Source: an uncultured Prevotellaceae bacterium (GTDB lineage Bacteria > Bacteroidota > Bacteroidia > Bacteroidales > Bacteroidaceae). Taken from it: DNA of 33,945 nucleotides. Positions within the stretch are counted from its first letter, which is position 1. Each line of letters opens with the position of its first letter. Of this stretch, positions 24,542 through 30,870 are shown piece by piece. Below the pieces are notes generated by a model. The model had not been told where the DNA came from and searched no databases. It worked only from the letters and a program-made list of their open reading frames with translations. A program made the position numbers and the translations under genes. The stretch spans positions 1-33,945 of the forward strand of contig CAMZHP010000005.1 in NCBI GenBank assembly GCA_947306845.1, given 5' to 3'.

Positions 24542-26683
24542 TCAGAGATATTGCATGGTGAGCACACAGATGGCGCCGTGGCCTGCCTTTACACCTGGAT
24601 GGAGGCTTTGCAGCACCACTTTTCCACGGCCCTTGATGATGGTCTTCACGCCATGTTTCTCCATTAGGTAAACAGCATCGCGCGCTCCCATACCCACTAC
24701 GTTGGGCACTGTCCCTTCCTCGCCCTGTTCGGCTTGGTTGAGCAGATACTTGTTATTGCTGACGTTGATGTTGCCCCAGAAGGGGAATCCTCCCTTTGCG
24801 GTTGTCCAGTTGTGGTGTGTCGCATAGCCCAGATGGTCGAGCACAATGCCTGCCGACTCAAGGTTGCCGTCGAGAGCATGGGGGGCAGAATTGTTCACAG
24901 TGTCGCGTGCATGGGTGATGTCCATGTTCAGACTATGTGCCATGATGCCTTCAGAGATGTTGTGAAACACCCATCCACTCATTGTACCACCCGAGGCGGG
25001 AAGTCCGGCTTTTTGAAGGCAGACGATGCAGCTGTAGCGAGGCTCATCGGCAGGGAAATAGCCCACAAAACTCACCAGATAATGCATGGTGCCTACCTTG
25101 TAGCCGCCGTGTCCTTTGGAAATCTGCGCTGTGCCAGTTTTTCCCGCTACGGCAAACGACTCTGAGCGGGCTTTCTTCCCTGTGCCCTGCGAGACGACTT
25201 TCTTCAGCAGATCCCTGATTTTCGATAGTGTGGTGGGTTTGCAGATTTGTTGTTTGAGTACCACAGGAGGGTATTCAGCCACTGTTTCTCCCTCGCACAG
25301 CACTCGGGTGACAAACCGGGGTCTCATCATTTTACCGTTGTTGGCAATGGCATTGTAGAAGGTGAGGGTGGAGATGGGAGGCACCTGTGTCTCATATCCG
25401 ATGCTCATCCATGGCAGTGTGGTGCTCGACCAATAGATGCCCTTTTCCTTGGGATGACGTATGCGGGGTGGGGTGGCACCTGTGATGGGAACTTTCAGGT
25501 CTTCGGCAATGCCGATGCGGCGGAGACCGTCGACAAAAGCACCTGGATCTTCTCCGTAAGCATCATCGATGATTTTGCTGATGCCGATGTTGGAACTCAC
25601 TTGAAGGGCTCTGCCCAAAGTGATCGTGCCATAGCCTCCCGATGCACGGTTGTGGTCATTCATTTGCGCTTTGTGCATCATGATTTGTCCATTGCCGGTG
25701 TGTACGATGTTTCCCGTGTCGGCCCTTCCGTCGTCGAGAGCCACCATCACAGAGGCGGTCTTGAACACAGAGCCTGGTTCGAGCAGATCTGCTACAGCAT
25801 GGTTGCGGCGCTCTCGGTATGCTCCATCGCCGCATTTCTCCAGATTGACGATTGCTTTCACATCACCGGTCTTCACCTCCATGACAATGGCGACACCCAC
25901 ATCGCCGTTGATGAGTTTCAGCTCTTCCTCCACCGCTTTTTCCGCAATATCCTGCATCTGAACATTGATCGTGGTCTGAATGTCTAAACCATCGGTGGGG
26001 GCCACATCGATAAAGTTGAGGTATTTGTCCATCACCTTGCGCTTGTGGGTCACGCCTTTCTTCCCACGAAGAATGCTGTCGAAGGCGAGCTCAAGTCCGA
26101 AACGGGCACTGTCCTTCGCTCCGTACATATCACCGACGGTGCGGTAGGCCAGTGTGCCAAATGGACGGCGGCGGGCATTGTTCTCCTCATAATGGAAACC
26201 ACCCCTGAGTTTGGGCATGTTGAAGATGGGCAGCTGCTTGACGCGTTGGAATGTGTTGTAGTCTACACGTTTGGGCCATATTGCCCAGTTCTGGCTCATT
26301 TTCTGATGCCCCTCTTCGAGGTCGCGCTTGAATTCCTCTGCTGATTTTTCTGGAAAAATCTCATGCAGGCCCATGCAGATGCTGTCCACTTTCTCACGCC
26401 ATAGAGAGTCTTTCGTTTCTCCACCAACCTTGAAATCCATGTACATTTTGTATTCGGGGAGCGAGCTTGCCATGAGCTCGCCCTCATCGCTGAGGATGTT
26501 GCCACGGTTGGGTGCCACTTCCAGTGAGTCAAAACGCCGTTGGTCTGCCACCTCCATCCAGTAGTCGTGCTTCACCGTCATGATGTAGAAAGCTTTTGCC
26601 ACCACGGCGATGCCCACCAAGGTCATGATGCCTGCTATGAAACTATAGCGGCTGATGGATTGTCCATTGTCTTTCTTACTCAT
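24542..26683 (-). CDS. ftsI: Septal penicillin-binding protein 3 (transpeptidase FtsI) with PASTA domain
   Basis: FtsI crosslinks septal peptidoglycan made by FtsW. The 713-residue class B PBP has a short cytoplasmic start, one membrane helix at about residues 14-36, a PBP dimerisation region with the RGNILSDEGE motif (60-69), and a transpeptidase domain with active-site S305 and K308 in EPGSVFKTAS, the SxN motif S363-S-N365, and K515-T-G. The last 60 residues (VPNVVGMGARDAVYLMEKHG onwards) form one PASTA domain, a feature of Bacteroidetes and Gram-positive division PBPs but not of E. coli FtsI. It starts ten bases after ftsL. Confidence 0.96.
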   Translation of the reverse strand: MSKKDNGQSISRYSFIAGIMTLVGIAVVAKAFYIMTVKHDYWMEVADQRRFDSLEVAPNRGNILSDEGELMASSLPEYKMYMDFKVGGETKDSLWREKVDSICMGLHEIFPEKSAEEFKRDLEEGHQKMSQNWAIWPKRVDYNTFQRVKQLPIFNMPKLRGGFHYEENNARRRPFGTLAYRTVGDMYGAKDSARFGLELAFDSILRGKKGVTHKRKVMDKYLNFIDVAPTDGLDIQTTINVQMQDIAEKAVEEELKLINGDVGVAIVMEVKTGDVKAIVNLEKCGDGAYRERRNHAVADLLEPGSVFKTASVMVALDDGRADTGNIVHTGNGQIMMHKAQMNDHNRASGGYGTITLGRALQVSSNIGISKIIDDAYGEDPGAFVDGLRRIGIAEDLKVPITGATPPRIRHPKEKGIYWSSTTLPWMSIGYETQVPPISTLTFYNAIANNGKMMRPRFVTRVLCEGETVAEYPPVVLKQQICKPTTLSKIRDLLKKVVSQGTGKKARSESFAVAGKTGTAQISKGHGGYKVGTMHYLVSFVGYFPADEPRYSCIVCLQKAGLPASGGTMSGWVFHNISEGIMAHSLNMDITHARDTVNNSAPHALDGNLESAGIVLDHLGYATHHNWTTAKGGFPFWGNINVSNNKYLLNQAEQGEEGTVPNVVGMGARDAVYLMEKHGVKTIIKGRGKVVLQSLHPGVKAGHGAICVLTMQYL

Positions 26684-26693
26684 GGCTGTCGGT

Positions 26694-27236
26694 TCAGTTG
26701 GGTATCATGATGATGTAGGGAGGTTGGTCGGCAGTGCGGATGACGCTGTCGCTGTTGGCACGCAGCATTTCTACCACATGGCTCTCTCGGCAACGCTCGG
26801 TGAGCACGCTTGAGAGAGACAAAGTCTTGTATTTAGACTTCTTCAGTTCAGTGTTGAGCTTGTCGATTTTGATTTGCTGCTTTTGGCAGCTATATCGGTT
26901 GGACACATAGAGAATGGAGAAGAAAGTGATGAGCAAAATCAGCCACACTTGTCTGCGAATGGCTTGCGTGTTGAGGATGTCGCCACCGAGGATGGTTTTC
27001 AGAGCCAATGTTGATGAGAAAGGCTTCTCATCCTCGCGTGCGTTTTCCTGAATGACTTCCTTCAGAGAAGGATGTGCGGATGTCTGTTCGCTTTCGTCTT
27101 CTCCCTCCTCTCCGTCCCCACCGACGATGACGTCATCTTCGGTGAGATCGCCTGTGTCTTCCCCGCTGGGAATGGGGTTGGCCGCCCTGTTGTTGACGAC
27201 CTCTTCCTCTTTTCTGATGTTTTCTTCGTTGTTCAT
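26694..27236 (-). CDS. ftsL: FtsL-like divisome protein
   Basis: The 180-residue product sits where ftsL lies in dcw clusters and has its topology: a long acidic cytoplasmic N-terminus (residues 1-95, rich in Glu and Asp, with GEEGEDESEQ), one membrane helix at about 97-113 (VWLILLITFFSILYVSN), and a short periplasmic part starting with a coiled-coil-like stretch (QQIKIDKLNTELKKSKYKTL). FtsL with FtsB and FtsQ activates FtsWI. The helix plus coiled coil fit FtsL, but the N-terminus is several times longer than the E. coli one and shows low complexity. Identity rests on position and topology more than on sequence. Start ATG 27236 has an in-frame ATG and stop just upstream (see the upstream ORF entry). 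Confidence 0.8.
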   Translation of the reverse strand: MNNEENIRKEEEVVNNRAANPIPSGEDTGDLTEDDVIVGGDGEEGEDESEQTSAHPSLKEVIQENAREDEKPFSSTLALKTILGGDILNTQAIRRQVWLILLITFFSILYVSNRYSCQKQQIKIDKLNTELKKSKYKTLSLSSVLTERCRESHVVEMLRANSDSVIRTADQPPYIIMIPN

Positions 27237-27239
27237 TTC

Positions 27240-27260
27240 CTAATCGGCTTCATTGTTCAT
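27240..27260 (-). other. Six-codon upstream ORF in frame with ftsL, from an imperfect tandem duplication
   Basis: On the minus strand ATG at 27260 reads M-N-N-E-A-D and stops at TAG (27242 to 27240), three bases before the ftsL ATG at 27236. The ftsL start reads M-N-N-E-E-N. Both units share GAAATGAACAAYGAAG, repeated at a 24-base step and in the same frame. It may be a remnant of a duplicated translation start region or a coupling device. Confidence 0.6.
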
Positions 27261-27346
27261 TTCTTCGGAACTACGGTCTTCGCTTGTTCTTTGTTCCTCG
27301 CAGGCACACATGCCCGCGCATTTATATAGCATTTCCAATCAATATG

Positions 27347-28264
27347 TCAGTTCTTCACTGCCACACGCAGTTTGGCACTGCGGCTTCTGGGGTTGGCAAG
27401 CAACTCTTTCTCATCAGGAGTGATCACCTTGTTGCTCAGAGGACTTAGAGGGGACTGCGTCCGCCCGAAAAAGTCTTGAGTGACTGTGCCTGTAACATTG
27501 CCTGCTTTCATCATGTTCTTCACGATGCGGTCTTCCAGGCTGTGATAGGTAATGACCGAAAGCCGCCCACCAGGTGTCAGCAGTTGGATGGCTGCAGATA
27601 GCATTTCGCTGAGAGCCTCCATCTCATGGTTGACTTCTATGCGGAGGGCCTGAAACACCTTGGTCACTTCTTTGCGTTCCCTTTCTCTGGGCAGGAGGGG
27701 CGACACTGTCTCCACCAGTTGGGTAGTGGTGAGGATGGGGCGTGCGGCACGAGCTTTCACGATGGCTCCTGCGAGACGGCGCGACTGCCTCAGTTCTCCG
27801 TAGAGGAAGAGCAGGTCGGCCAGTTGCTGCTCGCTGTATCCATTCACCACATCGGCGGCTGTGGTGTCTGCCTTTTTGTTCATTCGCATGTCGAGTGGTG
27901 CGTCAAATCTAAATGAGAACCCCCGGGACTCATCGTCGAAGTGATGGCTCGATACACCGAGGTCGGCAAGAACACCATCCACATTCTCCACATTGTAGTA
28001 GCGCATCCAGTTGCTCAGGTAGCGGAAGTTGCTCCTCACGAAAATGAATCTTTTGTCATCCTTAGGGATGTTGCGCTCACTGTCTCCGTCTTGGTCGAAA
28101 CCAAACAGTCTTCCCTCACTGCCTAGGCGGCGCAGGATCTCGAGACTGTGGCCCCCTCCGCCAAAAGTGACATCTATATATATTCCCTCTGGTCGGATGG
28201 CGAGGCCGTCGATGCTCTCACGAAGAAGGACCGGCACATGATAGACTCCTGTGTTGTCAGTCAT
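27347..28264 (-). CDS. rsmH: 16S rRNA m4C1402 methyltransferase
   Basis: RsmH (formerly MraW) methylates N4 of C1402 in 16S rRNA using S-adenosylmethionine. The 305-residue protein begins MTDNTGVYHVPVLLRESIDG, carries the SAM-binding motif DVTFGGGGHS (31-40), then GVLADLGVSSHHFD and SRGFSFRFDAPLDMRM, and ends with the SVITYHSLEDRIVK block and SRSAKLRVA. I chose ATG 28264; a longer in-frame start at 28471 would add 69 residues unrelated to the family and lies within mraZ. The ATG overlaps the last eight bases of mraZ, so translation is probably coupled. A gap of about 110 bases follows before ftsL. Confidence 0.96.
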   Translation of the reverse strand: MTDNTGVYHVPVLLRESIDGLAIRPEGIYIDVTFGGGGHSLEILRRLGSEGRLFGFDQDGDSERNIPKDDKRFIFVRSNFRYLSNWMRYYNVENVDGVLADLGVSSHHFDDESRGFSFRFDAPLDMRMNKKADTTAADVVNGYSEQQLADLLFLYGELRQSRRLAGAIVKARAARPILTTTQLVETVSPLLPRERERKEVTKVFQALRIEVNHEMEALSEMLSAAIQLLTPGGRLSVITYHSLEDRIVKNMMKAGNVTGTVTQDFFGRTQSPLSPLSNKVITPDEKELLANPRSRSAKLRVAVKN

Positions 28265-28742
28265 CGCGACCCTCCTTGTTGTTGGCTGGTTGCTGCGGGC
28301 TGTCGTCCATGAGGGCTGCCAGCTCACGCCTGAATTCATCGGCCATGATGAATGGTTTCCCGGTATTCTCGCCGCTCCACATCTCAATGTAGTCTCCCAT
28401 GCCGATGAAGCGCAGCGTCTGGCTGATGCCAGTAGCGTCAAGCAGGCGCCGGGGAATAAGGATGCGCCCACTGCTGTCCACGTTCACCATCTCCACATCG
28501 CTGAGAAATTGGCGGTACACCTGTTGGTGACTGGGGTTCCAACGGTTGATGCGGGAGCGAAGGGTTGATATCAGTTCATTCCATGATGATTCGGGGTAAA
28601 GTGTCAGGCAGGGCTGCCACACATCCTTGCGCAGCACTAAAAAGCTGCTCCCACCCACCTGCAATTCCTTCCGGAATGCTGCTGGCAGAAACACCCTTCC
28701 TTTGGAGTCGGTCCTGGCTTCTATATTGCCCAATAACTGCAT
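28257..28742 (-). CDS. mraZ: Transcriptional regulator MraZ
   Basis: MraZ is a DNA-binding protein of the SpoVT/AbrB swapped-hairpin type that controls the dcw cluster it heads, repressing it in E. coli. The 161-residue protein has two AbrB-like repeats: the first with EARTDSKGRVFLPAAFRKEL (9-28), the second with NVDSSGRILIPRRLLDATG (93-111). The DxKGR and DSSGR turns are the family hallmark. It is slightly longer than the E. coli protein (152 residues), with a polar tail. A matching set of TGGGN boxes lies 46 bases upstream of its start, which strongly suggests autoregulation. Confidence 0.96.
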   Translation of the reverse strand: MQLLGNIEARTDSKGRVFLPAAFRKELQVGGSSFLVLRKDVWQPCLTLYPESSWNELISTLRSRINRWNPSHQQVYRQFLSDVEMVNVDSSGRILIPRRLLDATGISQTLRFIGMGDYIEMWSGENTGKPFIMADEFRRELAALMDDSPQQPANNKEGRDD

Positions 28743-28770
28743 GCTTTTCCCGTTTTTTCAAATTCGGCTT

Positions 28771-28778
28771 CAAAATTA
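28771..28778 (-). promoter_or_regulatory. -7 box of the mraZ (dcw) promoter
   Basis: The minus strand reads TAATTTTG, a full TAnnTTTG match. No TTTG occurs 19-21 bases upstream; that position is filled by the MraZ boxes. Start near 28764 gives a leader of about 22 bases before the mraZ ATG. Confidence 0.62.
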
Positions 28779-28787
28779 CGCATTTTC

Positions 28788-28812
28788 CCCCACTTTCCAC
28801 CATTTTCCCCCA
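28788..28812 (-). promoter_or_regulatory. MraZ operator: three TGGGN-type boxes at 10-base steps
   Basis: On the minus strand TGGGG (28812-28808), TGGTG (28802-28798) and TGGGG (28792-28788) are each separated by five bases. MraZ in E. coli and Mycoplasma binds TGGGN repeats separated by five bases, so spacing matches exactly; only the middle box departs (TGGTG). The outer boxes lie in a 16-base direct repeat, CATTTTCCCCCACTTT on the plus strand, at 28781 and 28801. The site sits just upstream of the -7 box. Confidence 0.75.
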
Positions 28813-28987
28813 CTTTTTTTATAAAAAAATATGGGGCGAGAAGAGAGGGCGCAGAGACACTTTTTTACCTGTAGGAAATGGAATGCAATAATGACAAAAA
28901 TCTATCTGTCTGGCCCGTTTTTTTTATTTTTCTTCCGTATAGGACACTTTTTTTGGGAAAAATGCTACTTATTTCAAAAAGTTACGT

Positions 28988-28995
28988 TATTTTTG
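28988..28995 (+). promoter_or_regulatory. Candidate -7 box of glsA-glsB
   Basis: TATTTTTG matches TAnnTTTG fully. Start near 29001 leaves about 18 bases before the ATG at 29019. No -33 TTTG lies at the usual distance. The rest of 28820-28987 is AT-rich with T-runs and shows no supportable gene. Confidence 0.45.
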
Positions 28996-29018
28996 CAATT
29001 TGTTAGAAACAGCATACC

Positions 29019-29861
29019 ATGACCGAGATAACAGAGAAAACCATCGACATCGATCGTATTCTTGCCGACAAAATGGGCAGCAAGGCCAAATTTGTTCCTG
29101 GCTTTGTGCGTAGTTGGCTTCGTCGTGTCCTTCATCAAGACGAGGTCAATGCTTTCCTTTGGAGGTCACGTGACAAGAAAGGCGTGGATTGGTTGGAGGA
29201 ATGTGTGAGATATTTGGACATGACCCTCCAGATTGATGGCATGGAGAATCTTCCCTCTCCTGATGACGGACGTTGCTATACTTTCGTGAGCAACCATCCG
29301 CTAGGTGGAGAAGACGGTGTGGCACTCGGGGCTATCATCGGCAGGTTTTACAACGGCAAGTTCAAGTATTTGGTCAACGACTTGCTCATGAATCTCCCTG
29401 GTCTTGCTCCAGTATGCATCCCCATCAACAAGACAGGCAGCCAGAGCCGCAATTTCCCGGCTATGGTGAAGGCTGGTTTTGACAGCGATAACCACATGCT
29501 CATGTTTCCCGCAGGGCTGTGCTCGCGCAAGACCAATGGTGTCATTAGGGACTTGCCCTGGACCAAAACTTTCATCTCCAAGAGTGTTGAGACACACAGG
29601 GATGTGGTGCCCATCCATTTCAGTGGGCAAAACTCCGACCGATTCTACCGCATCGCCAATATCTGCAAGGCACTTCACCTGAAGGTGAACGTGGCTATGA
29701 TATATTTGGTTGATGAGATGTACCGTAATGTCCACAAGACTTTTCGAGTGACCATTGGCAAGCCCATTCCTTGGCAGACTTTTGACAAATCAAGGAAACC
29801 TGTAGAGTGGGCACAATATGTACAGAACAAGGTTTACGAACTTCAAGCACCCTCAACATAA
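29019..29861 (+). CDS. glsA: PlsC-like O-acyltransferase, probable glycine lipid synthase GlsA
   Basis: In Bacteroides thetaiotaomicron GlsA and GlsB make glycine lipids: GlsB N-acylates glycine and GlsA adds the second, O-linked acyl chain. The 280-residue protein is a lysophospholipid-acyltransferase-like enzyme. The catalytic block is SNHPLGGEDG (91-100), an H-X5-D version (H93, D99) of the HX4D motif, and the acceptor block is FPAGLCSRK (163-171), replacing FPEGTRSR. A hydrophobic segment starting VALGAIIGRF lies between them. There is no signal peptide; it is probably attached to the inner face of the membrane. It is the first gene of a plus-strand unit, four bases before glsB. The order glsA-glsB and the pairing with an OlsB-type partner are the main reasons for preferring GlsA over a phosphatidate-making PlsC. 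Confidence 0.82.
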   Translation: MTEITEKTIDIDRILADKMGSKAKFVPGFVRSWLRRVLHQDEVNAFLWRSRDKKGVDWLEECVRYLDMTLQIDGMENLPSPDDGRCYTFVSNHPLGGEDGVALGAIIGRFYNGKFKYLVNDLLMNLPGLAPVCIPINKTGSQSRNFPAMVKAGFDSDNHMLMFPAGLCSRKTNGVIRDLPWTKTFISKSVETHRDVVPIHFSGQNSDRFYRIANICKALHLKVNVAMIYLVDEMYRNVHKTFRVTIGKPIPWQTFDKSRKPVEWAQYVQNKVYELQAPST

Positions 29862-29865
29862 TCCC

Positions 29866-30867
29866 ATGGAACAGATCATCCCCCCCATTGACAAAGAAAT
29901 TCTTAAGGCAGAACTGACGCCAGACAAGCGTCTGCGCATGACCAACAAGAGTCACAATCAAATTTACGTCGTCGATATCCATGATTCCCCTAATGTGGTG
30001 AGGGAGATCGGAAGACAGCGTGAAGAAGTGTTCAGAGAGGCAGGGGGTGGTACAGGAAAGGCTCTCGACCTTGATGAGTTTGACCTGATGGACAATTGCT
30101 ACAAGCAATTGATTGTATGGAATCCCGATGAAGAGGAAATCATCGGTGGCTATCGGTATAAACTAGGCAATGAGGTGGATTTCGATGACAAGGGACAGCC
30201 TATTCTTGCCACCAGCCATATGTTCCACTTCTCAGAAAAGTTCATCAAAGATTTCCTCCCTCAGACCATTGAGTTGGCACGTTCCTATGTGACGGTTCCA
30301 TATCAGAGCAGTAGGATGGGGGCAAAGAGTCTTTTTGCTCTCGACAATTTGTGGGACGGACTGGGCGCACTCACTGTCATCATGCCAAATGTCAAATATT
30401 TCTTTGGCAAGATGACCATGTATCCCTCGTATGTCAGAAAGGGCCGCGACTTGATCCTCTATTTCCTCAACAAGCATTTTGGCGACAAGGATGGACTGAT
30501 CATACCCATGAAACCACTCCAGATGGATACAGACCCAAAGGTGCTTGCCTCAATTCTTTGCAAGGACGACCTTCGTGAGGATTACCGCATCCTCAACCAA
30601 GAGATCCGCAAACTTGGCATCAACATTCCGCCGCTTGTCAATGCCTATATGGGACTCAGTCCCACCATGCGCATGTTCGGCACCGCCATCAACGACGGCT
30701 TCGGAGATGTTGAGGAGACTGGCATCCTCATCGCCGTGGATGAAATCCTGGAGGAGAAACGTATACGCCACATTGACTCCTTTATCCGAGAGCACCCGCT
30801 CAACTTGTCCACGGGCGATGTGGGTAAGTTGCTCTCCAAGGAACTCAACAAGGGCTCCAATACGTAG
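29866..30867 (+). CDS. glsB: GNAT-type N-acyltransferase, probable glycine lipid synthase GlsB
   Basis: The 333-residue protein belongs to the hemolysin-like/OlsB group of GNAT acyltransferases, which transfer a 3-hydroxyacyl chain from acyl-ACP to an amino acid; the Bacteroides member GlsB acts on glycine. Visible blocks are REIGRQREEVFREAGGGTGK (about 46-65), LDEFDLMDNCYKQLIVWNPD with EEIIGGYRYKLG (the GNAT core), and ARSYVTVPYQSSRMGAKSLF followed by LDNLWDGLGALTVIMPNVKY. I chose ATG 29866 (MEQIIPPIDK), four bases after the glsA stop; a start at 29818 inside glsA would add unrelated residues. Ornithine as substrate cannot be excluded from the sequence. Confidence 0.82.
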   Translation: MEQIIPPIDKEILKAELTPDKRLRMTNKSHNQIYVVDIHDSPNVVREIGRQREEVFREAGGGTGKALDLDEFDLMDNCYKQLIVWNPDEEEIIGGYRYKLGNEVDFDDKGQPILATSHMFHFSEKFIKDFLPQTIELARSYVTVPYQSSRMGAKSLFALDNLWDGLGALTVIMPNVKYFFGKMTMYPSYVRKGRDLILYFLNKHFGDKDGLIIPMKPLQMDTDPKVLASILCKDDLREDYRILNQEIRKLGINIPPLVNAYMGLSPTMRMFGTAINDGFGDVEETGILIAVDEILEEKRIRHIDSFIREHPLNLSTGDVGKLLSKELNKGSNT

Positions 30868-30870
30868 GAA

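Noticed and set aside
21642..27342. 13-base repeat ATTTCCAATCAAT at about 21646 and 27331
   Set aside because: A shared AT-rich 13-mer is expected by chance several times in a window this size, and the flanks do not match.
28265..28471. Longer RsmH start adding 69 residues
   Set aside because: The extension is an out-of-frame reading of mraZ; the ATG at 28264 matches the family start.
28831..29022. Small plus-strand ORF (63 codons) in the mraZ-glsA region
   Set aside because: Its Phe-rich product reflects T-runs, and it runs across the candidate glsA promoter into the glsA start in another frame.
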